Of a stretch of DNA of 64,000 nucleotides, positions 48,573 through 59,521 are shown piece after piece. Numbering within the stretch: position 1 is the stretch's first letter; every line of letters starts with the position of its first letter. The notes under the pieces are model-generated. The model was not told where the DNA came from. It saw only the letters and a list, made by a program, of their open reading frames with translations, and made no database searches. This DNA comes from Histomonas meleagridis (taxonomy: Eukaryota > Parabasalia > Tritrichomonadida > Dientamoebidae), in assembly GCA_020186115.1 (NCBI GenBank), contig WSYJ01000160.1:62001-126000 (forward strand), read 5' to 3'. Made by a program: the position numbers and the translations under genes.

Positions 48573-51350
48573 TTAACTTTCATTGTTTGATTTTTGATTG
48601 GCCTGACTAATAAGTAATTTATAGTTTTCGAAAGTCAAGAAATCTAAGCAACCATTTTCAGATGCATAAATAAATGCTGTTTTAAATAATTTAATTAATT
48701 TCCAAATATTATTTTGAAACATCAAATGGTTAAAATAAATTTTATATAATATAATTAAATATCTTTAGCATTAATATCAATTCCTTTTTGTTTGAGAAGT
48801 AATTCAGATATTTCTATGTGACCTCTTGAAAATGCCTCAATAAGTGCTGTATAAAATATTTTTAATAATTTCCAAAAACTATTATAAAACTTTAAATGAT
48901 TAAAATAAATATCATACAAAACAAATAAATACCTTATGCATTAATATCAATTCCTTCTTGTTCAAGAAGTAATATAACTGATTCTATACTATCATTTGCA
49001 GTTGCATAAATAAGTGCTGTCCAAAATATTTTAAATAATTTCCAAATATTATTTTGAAATATAAAATTCTTAAAATAAATATTAACTAAAACAAATAAAT
49101 ACCTTTTGCATTAATATCAATTCCTTTTTGTTCAAGAAGCAATTTAACTATTTCTGTATGACCATTCAAAGATGCTCTAATAAGTGCTGTGTTAAATAAT
49201 TTAAATAATTCTTAAATATTATTTTGGAATATCGGATTATCGAAATAAATATTAAATAAAACTAATTAATACTTTTTGCATTAATATCAATTCCTTCTTG
49301 TTCAAGAAGTAATTTAACTATTTCTAAATGACCTTTATAAGATGCCCACATAAGTGCTGTATAAAATATTCTAAATTATTACCAAATATTATTTTGAAAT
49401 ATCAAATATTTAAAACCAATTTTATACAAAAATCTTTAGCATTGATATCAATTCCTTTTTGTTCAAGAAGCAATTTAGCTATTTCTATATTACCTTTTTC
49501 AGTTGCCTTTATAAGTGCTGTATAAAATAATGAAAATATTTTCCAAGTTTTATTTTAAAACATCAAATTATTTATTCAAAAAATCATTTTGAGCATTAAT
49601 TTCAAGTCCCTCTTGACTTATAATATATTTTACTATTTCTTTATTACCATACTCTGTTGCCCAAATTAGTGATGTATCAAATTTTCTAATTTAACACCAG
49701 AAGAGAATTCAATTTCTTTATGAACAAGAAGCAATTTAATTATTTCAATACATTCATTTTGAGCTGCTAATCTTAATGCTGAAAAAAATTATTTGAAAAA
49801 ACGCCAATGATTAAAAGAAAATTCTAAAAAATTAAAATAAAAATCCAATTTTAAAAAGAGAAATTTATAGTATTAACATCAATTCCTTTTTGACTTAGAA
49901 GTAATTTAACAATTTCAGTATGACCATTTTTTGATGCTAATCAAAGTGCTGTATTAAATTTTATAATTATGTTTTAAATATATCTTTAAAATTCTGAATA
50001 ATAAAAACAATTAATTTTTATATAAATAAAATATTTTTTCCATTTATTTTGATTCCTTTTTGCTTGAGTAAAAAATTAACAATATTATAAAAACCTTCAC
50101 CACAAGAAACAATCAGAGCTGTATTAAATTAAAAAAATAATTTCTAATATAATTTATTAAGCAATAAACCAAAGAAATATAGTTTAAAAAACATAAAAAT
50201 ATATTTTTAATATTAACATCAATTCCTTGTTTAAGAATGTATTTAACAAATTCAATATTCCCTGATTGTGCAGCTTTTACTAAAATATGTTTTGGAAATT
50301 GTGTTCCTTTAGAGATATATAAAAAAAAGAAAAATATTCCCATATTCAGCAGCATTACAAAATAGATCATCCATCTTTAATCCTTTTCCTTCCAAAAAAG
50401 AAAGTATTTCATAATTATCTGATGCTACACATTTAATTCCTAATTCTTCTAAATTCCTAATTTCACTAATTTTATTTTCATAAAGATAATAAAAGATATC
50501 ATTTCGATGAAATTTAATTGCTGTTTCATATGCTTCATAAAAATTTGATTGATTTTGTTCACATAAATGATTGATTTCTTCATTTCCACCTGCAATTGCA
50601 TATTGACCTGTATTTTTTACTTTTGCACCATTCACAAGTAAATATTTAAAACATTTAATTGATGAAAAAAATGCTGCATAATCATTTAATGTAACATTTC
50701 TTTGATTTATAAAATCACATCTTTCATAAAGAGATCGTTCAATTGTTTGATTGAAATCAAAATTTGTTTGCGATGATATTTCTTGAAGTTTTTCTATTTC
50801 ATCATTTCGAATTATTTTTGCAATTTCACTTGGATTATGCCCTTCTTTAATTAATTTCTTATGTAATTCCCAATCATTCTTTGATAGTTCATTAATATTA
50901 CTAAAGAATTTTTCATATAATATATCATAAATATTATTTTTTAGAGAACTAATGTACTGTTTTAATACATTGAATTAAATCATTTGTTTTGTAATGAGCA
51001 AAATATAAGTTTTTTATGTTTTTTACAAAATTGGAATTGATATGATTTCGTTCAATAAACATTTCTAAAAGATAATCTGATTCAAAGGTTTTAATACGAA
51101 CAAGAAAATTTGCGAAAATATTGATTATTCGCTTAGAGAACTTTACTGAGAATGTTTGAATAAATTGAATATATATATTGATGTCTTTCTTTTGAGAAAT
51201 AAAAGATGAATATAAAATTCTACTTAAAATTAATATAAACGATTGATGAAAATTTGGATCAACCAACCCTTTTACTAATTCGACTGATTCATTTATATTT
51301 TCCTGGCTTATTTTCCAAACAATAAGCCTATCACAAAATTTAGATGAAAT
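48573..51350 (-). pseudogene. DUF3447/ankyrin gene, locus B (decayed), with ten-unit interrupted array
   Basis: Reading from the right: a helical N-terminal part without an in-frame ATG (NESVELVKGLVDPNFHQSFI), then a frameshift near 50950-50965. The DUF3447 core follows (NPSEIAKIIRNDEIEKLQE, NVTLNDYAAFFSSIKCFKYL, QYAIAGGNEEINHLCEQN), then another frameshift near 50330 at an A-rich run. Beyond lie about ten single ankyrin units separated by AT-rich elements. Thr-Ala-Leu codon positions at about 48841, 49011, 49181 and 49351 are spaced exactly 170 bp. The last unit (TAFIYASENGCLDFL) ends in a unique tail and stop at 48573-48575. A few units carry stops (GCATAAGGT near 48940; TGA near 49940), so this locus looks inactive. 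Confidence 0.8.
48688..50130 (-). repeat. Interrupted ankyrin array B (170-bp period)
   Basis: About ten 102-bp ankyrin units separated by elements of modal length 68 bp. The turn before the element is G/S-I-x-L (GGTATTTATTTG) instead of D/N-I-x-L; otherwise the position is the same as in arrays A and C. The element core (TATTTCAAAATAATATTTGG) is conserved with the other loci. Confidence 0.8.
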
Positions 51351-51734
51351 ATTAACAGATTGTCAAAATGATATAGAATACTTAGGGATAAATAAGCAAA
51401 CTGATAGGGAAGAGCTTACTAGTACTTTTTTTTCAAAGAAAAGTACACCACTATATATAAATATATTTTGTATGATGAAATACAATAATAGTATTAATAT
51501 GTTATTTCACATATTTTCTCTGTTTATTGTCATTGAATTTATATGTTAATTTTGAAAACATAAGGCATTTGAACCAACTATTGATTTTAAAAAACAAAAA
51601 TCATTCACAAATTTTGAATTCACTAAAAACAAAACGAAAAGTTTGAAATAAATACAATTTTTATTATTTGGTATATGAAAAGCAAAATAATAAATTCAAG
51701 TATCACCTGGAATGACTTGTTAAATAATCCTATT
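51351..51734. other. intergenic, nothing recognised
   Basis: AT-rich spacer between locus B and the BspA-like gene. Confidence 0.5.
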
Positions 51735-53732
51735 TCAAATATTAGACAACACATTATCTTCATTAAAGTCTGCTGCGAAAGGATCTTCATCAATATTATT
51801 TAGTGAACTATTATTATAATGATTAATTTCATAATCAGGTTGTTCAACTTCGCATGCTTCATTATTTGATTCGACATTTGCTTGTTTCTTATTACGTTTA
51901 ATAATAACAAAAATCATAAATAACAAAACAACAATAATTACAACAATAACAACACAAACAATGATAATAATTAATGTTGTGTTACTATTTCCATTTGGCG
52001 TTTCTTGTTTATAAAACAAAGTGAAAAAGTTGGAATAATATTCCACATAAGAATAATAAATAACTACTGTGAATTCATAATAAATAAAATATGTATTAAT
52101 ATAAGTATACGTCAAATCGTTCATTGTCAATAAAAATGTATTTGATAAAAACGAACTGTAAACAACTGTTTCTGTTAATGATAAACTATGTGTTAAAATA
52201 TAAGAACTTGAATAAGTTATTTCAAGATCAAATGATTCTGTTAATACAAATGTATTTGACTGTGAATATGTATTTGATTGTGTATATGAATTTGATTGTG
52301 TATATGAATTTGATTGTGTATATGAATTTGATTGAGTAAAAGTGTTTGAATGAGTTTTCGATTCTGAAAATGTGTTTGAGTTTGAAAATGTTTTTGATTC
52401 TGTAAATGTTATTGTCGGCGGGAGGCATTCATCAAGAGTTGTTAATGATATATCAAAAATTCCAAATGTTTCATCGCTATATTTTTCTGATACCATAACA
52501 TTAGATGCATGAACATCAGTAAATGCACCAGATGCTATTATTCTTGGTGCACTTTCTCCACTAAAATAAATACATGTGAGAGAATTGCAATTTCCAAATG
52601 CTTGTTCATTAATACTATCAACATTTGCATTAAGATAAATTGTTTTTAAATTAGTGCTTCCATAAAATGCATAAATATTAATTATAGTAACACTTTCACC
52701 AAATGAAACTGTTTCTAAATTCGGACTTGAAAAAAATGATCGTGAATTAATAGAATTTACTGTATTTGATATGTTGAATGTTTTTGTTAAATTTCCTACT
52801 GGATAACTAATTAATTCTGTGATATCTTTATTATATAAAACTCCATCGTTATTTAAATTAGCATAATTCTTATTATTACTATTAACATTAATAAATTTAA
52901 GATTTGTGCATCCTGAAAATGGACTTGTTGATATACTAGTAACAGTGCTTGGAATATTGATATACAATAGACTAGTGCACGATTGGAAAGCATATAATCC
53001 AATTGTCTCCAAACCTTCTTCAAGTGTTATTTCTACAATACCAGTACAACTTAAAAATGCATTCTGACCAAGGGAAGTGACTGTTTTAGGAATTGTGAAA
53101 TTTACTAATGAAACGCAATTAGCAAAAAAAGAATCAGGAATTGTCGTCAACGAATTTTCTTCAAGAATTACTGTTTGAAGTTCAGTGCATCCACTAAATA
53201 CACTGTTACCAACGTTAGTGACTGTAATTGGAATTGATATACTTTTTAACATAATACAACCATTAAATACACTTTCTGAAATTGTAACCAAGCCTTCTTG
53301 AAGAATTACTTTTTCAAGACTAGTACACCCACGAAATGCACCCATACCAAGGCTAGTGACTGAACTTGGAAGTGAAATATTTGTTAATGAAGTACACTCT
53401 TGAATTGCATTGTTTGAAATCATCTCTAAATTATTCCCAAATTCAATATAACATAATTGATAACAACGATAAAATGCTTTTTCATTAATTGTAATGACTG
53501 AATCTCCAATCGTTGCTGTTAATAAAGCCCATGTGGTAAATGCACTGGCATTAATTTCTTGTACATTATTTATTGTAACATGTTTGGTAACATTTTTATA
53601 ATCATTTGTAAAATCGCTTGGTTGAGTTATTAGAAGTGTTTCTGTTTCATAATTAAAATATTGAAACGTATTTGTAAAGAATAATACAAAAATTAATGTC
53701 TTAAATTTATAATTATTGTTGGAATAATTCAT
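51735..53732 (-). CDS. BspA-like LRR surface protein with repeat stalk and membrane anchor
   Basis: 665 aa from the ATG at 53732 (MNYSNNNYKFKTLIFVLFFT), which gives a proper signal peptide. The frame is open to an ATG at 54182, but that 150-aa extension is non-LRR and would bury the signal sequence. About ten LRR_5/BspA repeats follow (SLTNISLPSSVTSLGMGAF, TSLEKVILQEGLVTISESVF, NLETVSFGESVTIINIYAF). A stalk built from T-x-S-N-S-Y units (18-bp DNA repeat at 52261-52335) leads to one membrane helix near 585-612 (LIIIIVCVVIVVIIVVLLFM). After the basic stop-transfer KRNKK, the tail ends NIDEDPFAADFNEDN, matching the tail of the protein at 1045. Probable adhesion/surface protein. Confidence 0.9.
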   Translation of the reverse strand: MNYSNNNYKFKTLIFVLFFTNTFQYFNYETETLLITQPSDFTNDYKNVTKHVTINNVQEINASAFTTWALLTATIGDSVITINEKAFYRCYQLCYIEFGNNLEMISNNAIQECTSLTNISLPSSVTSLGMGAFRGCTSLEKVILQEGLVTISESVFNGCIMLKSISIPITVTNVGNSVFSGCTELQTVILEENSLTTIPDSFFANCVSLVNFTIPKTVTSLGQNAFLSCTGIVEITLEEGLETIGLYAFQSCTSLLYINIPSTVTSISTSPFSGCTNLKFINVNSNNKNYANLNNDGVLYNKDITELISYPVGNLTKTFNISNTVNSINSRSFFSSPNLETVSFGESVTIINIYAFYGSTNLKTIYLNANVDSINEQAFGNCNSLTCIYFSGESAPRIIASGAFTDVHASNVMVSEKYSDETFGIFDISLTTLDECLPPTITFTESKTFSNSNTFSESKTHSNTFTQSNSYTQSNSYTQSNSYTQSNTYSQSNTFVLTESFDLEITYSSSYILTHSLSLTETVVYSSFLSNTFLLTMNDLTYTYINTYFIYYEFTVVIYYSYVEYYSNFFTLFYKQETPNGNSNTTLIIIIVCVVIVVIIVVLLFMIFVIIKRNKKQANVESNNEACEVEQPDYEINHYNNSSLNNIDEDPFAADFNEDNVLSNI
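52261..52335 (-). repeat. 18-bp tandem repeat in BspA stalk
   Basis: About four copies of an 18-bp unit (TATGAATTTGATTGTGTA on the plus strand), coding for the six-residue unit NSYTQS on the minus strand. It is expandable by slippage and likely length-variable between strains. Confidence 0.85.
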
Positions 53733-54953
53733 TGAAGATATTAAATTGAAAATGTATTTATGTATACACAACAAAATATAAATTGATGAACATAAAAACA
53801 AAATAAATTTTGTGAAAGAAAAACTAGCAAAGAAATGCATGTATGAAATAAGGTTCTTTTGTTTATAAATATGTAAATTTATATATAAGGTTTCATTAAT
53901 TATAAAAGGTTCTTTGTAAAAAGTTTGGTGCTCTATGTTCGATGTTACAAAAAAAATTCTGTGATATATCCATTTATTTAACATACAAGGCATATGTTTG
54001 TTCTGTATTCCTATAAGCTTCGTAATTTTTTTATATAGAATTTGATGAAATTTTACATCTGAATTGATTTCATGTTTATTATATATCACATAAGAAGCAT
54101 GAATACTACAAACTAGAATCACTGTCATCGCTAATTGATGAAAAATTGATATCAAAGTTGTATTATCACTGGGTTTTAGCATTGTAAGTTCTGTTTTGCT
54201 TTTCAGCGCGCCATATTCAAAAAGCGCAAAAACGATGCATTGAAAAATTGTATTTGAATAAACCGATAATTATTTACCCAAATAAATATTCAATTTAGTG
54301 TAATATTCAAAAAGTGAAAATTTCCCAGACTTATGAAAAGTGGCAATAGTTACGAACTCAATGAGATAAAACTTGCAAAGAAAATCATGATTTTTTTTTG
54401 ACTGCACCTTCTGGATTAACTTTCCCAAGATCTCATAATTTTTGTAAATTTTTATTTATTTTCGCACATTATGTATTATTAGATAACTTTTTTTTAAAAT
54501 ATGTTAACTATCTTACAAAAAGAATAATAAACTTACCCTGCTATGTCATCATAACAAATTGTCAATTATAGATTCCTATGCTAATTTTAATGACGCCATC
54601 ACATGTGAAACAAGCACATCACTAAAAAGATTGTAAATAAGTTTTGTGTTGTTTTGTTTGAGAAGCAAACATACCCGGACATATGCCGAATGACCTATTA
54701 TTTTAGGGTTTGATCACATGAAAATTCAAGTCAAATACTTGAGGCATAAGGGAAAATTTCGAATTTTGAAGATTATAATTTTGTGCGGTTGATGGTAATT
54801 TGATAGTACCTCCCTGAAATTTTTTCGTTTCTGTATATTATCGCATTTAGACATTATTTTTTGCTTTCATGATTACGTCGAAAAGTTCAATTCATGTTCA
54901 AACAAAAATTGAATGTTTTATGAAAAAACCGCTCTTATACAAATCGGCAGCAA
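53733..54953. other. divergent intergenic region; dubious ORF extension
   Basis: The part to 54182 is open in frame with the BspA-like gene but shows no LRR or signal-peptide logic and carries several hydrophobic runs. 54183-54953 is AT-rich with no clear gene; a 60-codon plus frame at 54869 overlaps the next gene and is a shadow. Confidence 0.5.
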
Positions 54954-56390
54954 ATGAAAACAACATATTTAGACAGGTTTCTCGATCTTTATACAACATC
55001 TCTCTCAATGATAATAGTTGGTGTCATAGCTGTTTTGCTTTTGGTGTTTGATAATGATCCACCTTTATTGCCTCTTCATCCACAATTTCCAACTGTCGAT
55101 TGCAACCACATAGAACTCGTTAAATTATCATCAGAAGGCTCAAGAATTAATGTATCACTACGTGTTAATAATTTCACACAATTTCCAAAAACATCAGCTC
55201 TTAAATTACTTCGTATTTTTAATCTAGTCGGTTCTTCTTTATCTGAATATCATTCTGAACAATTTTGGGATGTAATTTCGGATACTGAAAATATTTCTTT
55301 CTGCATCTTATCACAAATGGGAGGCAAAGTTCGTTCATCAGTTGTTTGTCAACAAAGAGTTCTTGGAGAAATTAACCATACTATCAATGATGTGAATGTT
55401 TTTCCTGTTGGTTGGTCAAGATCTCTCAAAAGCAATAATACTTCAATAGCAGATTTAAGAGACTTTTGTTATTCAAACAATACAATCATTTATTTCTCAC
55501 AGCCGATTGCAATTTTTGCGCCATTTTTAGCAGCTCAAAATGACACAATCCAAATTCAAGTTGACAAATCATCAAGAGAAGTGTTTGCTTCAACACACCT
55601 AGACTTCACAAAACAGCATGTTCCTACGTTATTTATAACAGCAAACAACAAAGAACCATGGAGACAAATCATTGATGTTCTTTTACCAATTTATCATTTT
55701 ATGAGGTCAACAAATTCTATACCACAACTCTATCTCACCAGGAACCAAAATCATCTTCTTCAAAGCATTGGTAGAATTACGCAATCACCAATTTTGTTAA
55801 ATGATACAAAAGGTTGTTTTGATGAAGGTCATTTTATTCGTTCAACCGGATCCATTCCACTTGACCTAAACGTTTCAAGTCATAACACTACAGAATCTAA
55901 ATCCTTTGGCTCGCAATATCAATGGTTGTTTAGTTTGAAGCCAGATTTGATACATCATTTCAGAAGTTTATTTACGTCAAACACAAAAGTGTCAAACATC
56001 ATCGTCGTCGACCGTTACAAAAAATATGCCAACATCATTGAGCAATTATACCCAGGTTATAGTGTCGTTAAAATCCCTAAAACTGAAAACGTTGCTGAGA
56101 TTGCAGAATTAATGTCATCAGCTAAAGTTTTTATAAGTAGTCATTTATCAACAATGGTTTATGGGTTATTTTTGTCTAAAGATGCAACACTTGTAGAGAT
56201 GCAACCAATAGGACGCGAGTGTACAAACCATGGAAAGAAAATAGCAGAAAAAGTTGGATGCGGATATCATGCAATGATGAAAAAGTCTTGTAGATGTAGG
56301 TCATTAGAATGTTACTTCAGAAGAGTTCCAACATATAATGAAGTATCAGAAAAAGACTTTTCGTTCCTTAAGAAAATTCTTAACAAATGA
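54954..56390 (+). CDS. GT61-like (DUF563) type II membrane glycosyltransferase
   Basis: 478 aa, ATG at 54954. A short cytoplasmic N-terminus, then one membrane anchor at about 17-37 (SMIIVGVIAVLLLVF), and a lumenal domain with many N-glycosylation sites (for example NVS, NFT, NNT). The C-terminal third has the DUF563 pattern. SNIIVVDRYKKYANIIEQLY (near 348) is the R-x-x-x-R/N-x-x-E region; AEIAELMSSAKVFISSHLS and MVYGLFL match the usual IISxHGAxLxNxxF motif; then come LVEMQPIGREC and CGYHAM. The usual HGA is HLS here. Family members transfer xylose, GlcNAc or arabinose in the Golgi/ER. The substrate is unknown. Confidence 0.65.
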   Translation: MKTTYLDRFLDLYTTSLSMIIVGVIAVLLLVFDNDPPLLPLHPQFPTVDCNHIELVKLSSEGSRINVSLRVNNFTQFPKTSALKLLRIFNLVGSSLSEYHSEQFWDVISDTENISFCILSQMGGKVRSSVVCQQRVLGEINHTINDVNVFPVGWSRSLKSNNTSIADLRDFCYSNNTIIYFSQPIAIFAPFLAAQNDTIQIQVDKSSREVFASTHLDFTKQHVPTLFITANNKEPWRQIIDVLLPIYHFMRSTNSIPQLYLTRNQNHLLQSIGRITQSPILLNDTKGCFDEGHFIRSTGSIPLDLNVSSHNTTESKSFGSQYQWLFSLKPDLIHHFRSLFTSNTKVSNIIVVDRYKKYANIIEQLYPGYSVVKIPKTENVAEIAELMSSAKVFISSHLSTMVYGLFLSKDATLVEMQPIGRECTNHGKKIAEKVGCGYHAMMKKSCRCRSLECYFRRVPTYNEVSEKDFSFLKKILNK

Positions 56391-56757
56391 ATAAATAAAA
56401 TTGTAATACTTTTTTATGAAATTTAAAAGGCATGTGTGGAGTTAAAAATTCGTTTGCATTTAAATATTTTTCTATATAATATTCAGATTTTTGGCATGAT
56501 AAATATAAGTATAGAAATTATTAGTACCCAAGGTTCATAAAATTTTAATTTGAAAACTTGATACCTCTTAATAATTTTAAGGAAATAATGGGTTCTTTTA
56601 TTTTGTAATTGCTTTAGAAACAAGGTTCGATTAAAAAAAGGGTTCTTGGGATTAATCAATATAATCTTTTGAGAGAATGTACGTTAAAAACTCTGATTTC
56701 TGCAAAAAACGAACAGAAATTTGAGTTTATAACCGTTTGTTTCAAATCACCAAAAAA
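56391..56757. other. intergenic, nothing recognised
   Basis: AT-rich spacer, with ATCACCAAA just before the next ATG as an initiator-like site. Confidence 0.45.
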
Positions 56758-58413
56758 ATGTTTCAACAATACGAGAAAATTAATGCGAATATATTCTTCA
56801 CATTTCTTACTGTCGACCTAAAGCGTAGTATTGATAGTAAATTTTATATTTCTTTTGTACGAGGATCAACAAAATATTCAACCAATAAAATTCAATCTGA
56901 TTCAGATCTATGTCTTCACTTCGACAAAACATTTAAAATCAAGTGTACAATATTCATAGATAAGGATACAAAGAAAATTCGTCATAAAAAGATGCAAATT
57001 CTTCTTCACAGAATTTCTTCACCTAACAACAGTAAGATTTATGGAGAAATCGCAATTGATTTAGCCAAAAATTATCAGCTTGGTGTTGTTGTAAATGAAG
57101 AAGTTGAAATGGAAAGCGGCCGTTCAATTGCTCCTATTCTCAAATATACTTATAAAATAGTGCCTAATTCCGAATTTCTCAATCCAACTAATGATAAAAA
57201 TGATCCATCACTTTTTGACGAACAATTTCCTAAAGTAAATTTTTCTGATTGGGATCAAACCGAAATTACATCTGATGGGGAATTTCTTAAACTCCGAAAA
57301 TCACATCGATATAAACAAAATAAAAGCAATATAACTCAACCTCAAATCCGTTCAATTCCAAATGAGCCCAAAAAAGATGATTTAAATACACTTTTTGAAC
57401 TTACAAAAGAAATTCTCTCTACTGAATTCCCAATATTTAATGAACCTGTTTTTATTGATTCATCACATTCTTTACAAATACCACCATCTGTATTTCCTAT
57501 ATATTCTCTTATTCTTCATTCAGGTGTTTTGCTTCCATCTGCAAATGAAAATGAATTTATTGAATTTTCAGATAACTTTTTTGCACATTTATCAAATGCA
57601 CCACTCTGTACAAATTGTAGCGATGAAATGAGATTTATAAACATAATAATTTTAATATATTTAATAAAAGAAAACCCACAAAAAGAAATCCAAAATCAAG
57701 AACATGTAAATTATTTTATTGATAAACTTTGTATTCTTTTAAATAATCAAACTCGAGAAATTGTTCGCCCACTTCTTTCAAACTTTCGTATACTTTTTAA
57801 TAGATTTAGTACTGCTAAATTTGATGTCGATCCACTTCTATGTGACTTTGAACAAGTTATTAATAGTATTTGTATGACTTTTTCATATACAAAATCATTT
57901 TGTATTTTTTTGTTTCAAGTTTTAATGTCACTTCTTGACGTGGAATTATCAAATAAAATTCTTAATAATCCATTAAGATTTTCATTTAGGAATTCGATTA
58001 TATGGAACTCTTTTATAACTGCATTTGAGGCATTTAAAAAAATAGATTTAATCAGAATAAAACAAATTATTTCAACATTAGTAATGGCACCAAATATTTC
58101 GCAAGATCCAAATGATAGTGATTTAATTAAAAATATTTGTCCTGATTTAAATATCAATAATGTGATTTATATATTAAAAAATTATAATCCTGATGATATG
58201 TATAATGATTTGGTTTCTTGTAGAGAATTCGCTAGATTAAGAAATATAGATTCAGATCAAATAAAAACTTATGAAAAAATTGAACCTGTTTATATAAAGA
58301 TAAATGATTTTTATGAATTCTTTAATGAATTCGATGCAAGCAATTGGAATAAAGGAAATTTGAATAATGTGTTAGAAATGTTCAAATTCTTAAAGCAATA
58401 TACACCAAAGTAA
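56758..58413 (+). CDS. NT-C2 domain protein with DIL-like C-terminus
   Basis: 551 aa from the first in-frame ATG at 56758. Residues 1-140 match the NT-C2 domain of EEIG1/EHBP1-type proteins: FFTFLTVDLKRS, LCLHFDKTFKIKCTIF, KMQILLHRIS, KIYGEIAIDLAKNY. The C-terminal region (about 260-520) is helical and resembles the Dilute (DIL) domain of myosin V: FRNSIIWNSFITAFEAF, then DSDLIKNICPDLNINNVIYI and LKNYNPDD, matching the C-x-x-L-x-x-x-Q-I-x-K-I-L-x-x-Y-x-P end of DIL. The combination suggests an adaptor linking membranes or Rabs with cytoskeletal transport. The domain calls are by pattern; NT-C2 is the firmer of the two. Confidence 0.65.
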   Translation: MFQQYEKINANIFFTFLTVDLKRSIDSKFYISFVRGSTKYSTNKIQSDSDLCLHFDKTFKIKCTIFIDKDTKKIRHKKMQILLHRISSPNNSKIYGEIAIDLAKNYQLGVVVNEEVEMESGRSIAPILKYTYKIVPNSEFLNPTNDKNDPSLFDEQFPKVNFSDWDQTEITSDGEFLKLRKSHRYKQNKSNITQPQIRSIPNEPKKDDLNTLFELTKEILSTEFPIFNEPVFIDSSHSLQIPPSVFPIYSLILHSGVLLPSANENEFIEFSDNFFAHLSNAPLCTNCSDEMRFINIIILIYLIKENPQKEIQNQEHVNYFIDKLCILLNNQTREIVRPLLSNFRILFNRFSTAKFDVDPLLCDFEQVINSICMTFSYTKSFCIFLFQVLMSLLDVELSNKILNNPLRFSFRNSIIWNSFITAFEAFKKIDLIRIKQIISTLVMAPNISQDPNDSDLIKNICPDLNINNVIYILKNYNPDDMYNDLVSCREFARLRNIDSDQIKTYEKIEPVYIKINDFYEFFNEFDASNWNKGNLNNVLEMFKFLKQYTPK

Positions 58414-58574
58414 ATAAAAATAGAACTTAAAGCAAAATTTTTTATTCTAAGGAAATTCCCAAAATATCAAATCCTTAAATTGTTTTTTATTTTTAGAAGG
58501 GTTTTTCTTAAAAAACATTAGAAATTTGATAAAATGAAAAACGTTAAATTTTTAAACGTACAAAAAACAAGAAA

Positions 58575-59363
58575 ATGAAGCGTTTAAACATCCCGAAAGG
58601 CAAAAAATTTGCCCCAAAAGTTCCTGAAGAAGAACTAAATGAAAGAACAGAAGAGCGTGTAGCTGAATGCGGAGTAGGTAATGCAATTCAAGCAATGTAT
58701 ACATGCGAGATTTCGAAAAATGTTGTCGGATCAAAGAATCCCGTTTTTAAATCTATACAACCTCAAGTCAAGCAAAGGAACACAAATTCATGGAATACAG
58801 CTTTCATTATTGCAATAAAATATCTTCAACAATACCAAATGAACACAACTCTCGAAACTATACAATGCGAAACAGCAAAAAGAAAATTTAATTTAAACAA
58901 CAGTTTTATTGGAACACAAAAAACTTCCAATTTTTTGGCGGATTTAATTCATCGACAAATTAACTCCAGAGAATCTTTTGATACCAAAGTTAAACAATTT
59001 GTAAAAGAAGAGCACCTTGACGAAGTGCAAAATAACCCTTCATACAACTCTATATTACCAAGTCGAAACAAATCAATCAAAACTTACGATTCACCTATGA
59101 AAACAAAAGAAAAAGCAAGTAAACCGTTTGCTAAAGCAAATGCGTCACCAGTAGAGCTCCATTATAAAAACCACGAAGAAGAAGATTTTGTTGTAACATT
59201 TGGAAAACATGAAAATTACAGTGAAGAACATAATACACTCGATGAAATTGACAACGAAGATGATTTTGATGTGGAAAATACGAAAATAGATCACGAACAA
59301 ATATCTGATGTTGACGAGTTTGATGATTTTCAAATTGATGATATTGACCTTGGAGATGAATAA
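58575..59363 (+). CDS. LisH-like protein with acidic tail, unknown function
   Basis: 262 aa, ATG at 58575. Residues 72-105 (SWNTAFIIAIKYLQQYQMNT, then LETIQCETAK) fit a LisH-like dimerisation helix pair (I-x-x-Y-L-x-x-x-x-x-x-x-T-x-x-x-x-x-E). The middle is basic with Ser-Pro sites. The last 60 residues are very acidic (EIDNEDDFDVENTKID; DEFDDFQIDDIDLGDE). No membrane segment. The acidic tail suggests binding to basic partners such as histones or tubulin regulators; that is a guess. Not assigned to a family. Confidence 0.65.
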   Translation: MKRLNIPKGKKFAPKVPEEELNERTEERVAECGVGNAIQAMYTCEISKNVVGSKNPVFKSIQPQVKQRNTNSWNTAFIIAIKYLQQYQMNTTLETIQCETAKRKFNLNNSFIGTQKTSNFLADLIHRQINSRESFDTKVKQFVKEEHLDEVQNNPSYNSILPSRNKSIKTYDSPMKTKEKASKPFAKANASPVELHYKNHEEEDFVVTFGKHENYSEEHNTLDEIDNEDDFDVENTKIDHEQISDVDEFDDFQIDDIDLGDE

Positions 59364-59489
59364 CTCCGAGCCATCATTCATGACTGTTTATACGTTTGGA
59401 AATAAAGTGATATGTGAATAAACAAATATTTTTATATAAATTGCAAAATCTGTGACGGTTATTCTCTTTCAATGAAATGTTATGTGAAA

Positions 59490-59498
59490 TTTCACACA
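59490..59498 (+). promoter_or_regulatory. Initiator-like TTTCACACA
   Basis: TCACA match about 30 bases before the ATG at 59522 of DUF3447 locus C; supports that this locus may be transcribed. Confidence 0.45.
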
Positions 59499-59521
59499 TT
59501 GTAATAAAAAGATAAAAAAAA

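Noticed and set aside
48688-50130. CRISPR-like or satellite array
   Set aside because: The regular 170-bp period is explained by ankyrin coding units plus the 68-bp element; there are no unique spacers, and the window is eukaryotic.
53733-54182. 150-residue N-terminal extension of the BspA-like protein
   Set aside because: It is open by chance in AT-rich DNA, has no LRR and would place the signal peptide internally; the ATG at 53732 gives a normal secreted protein.
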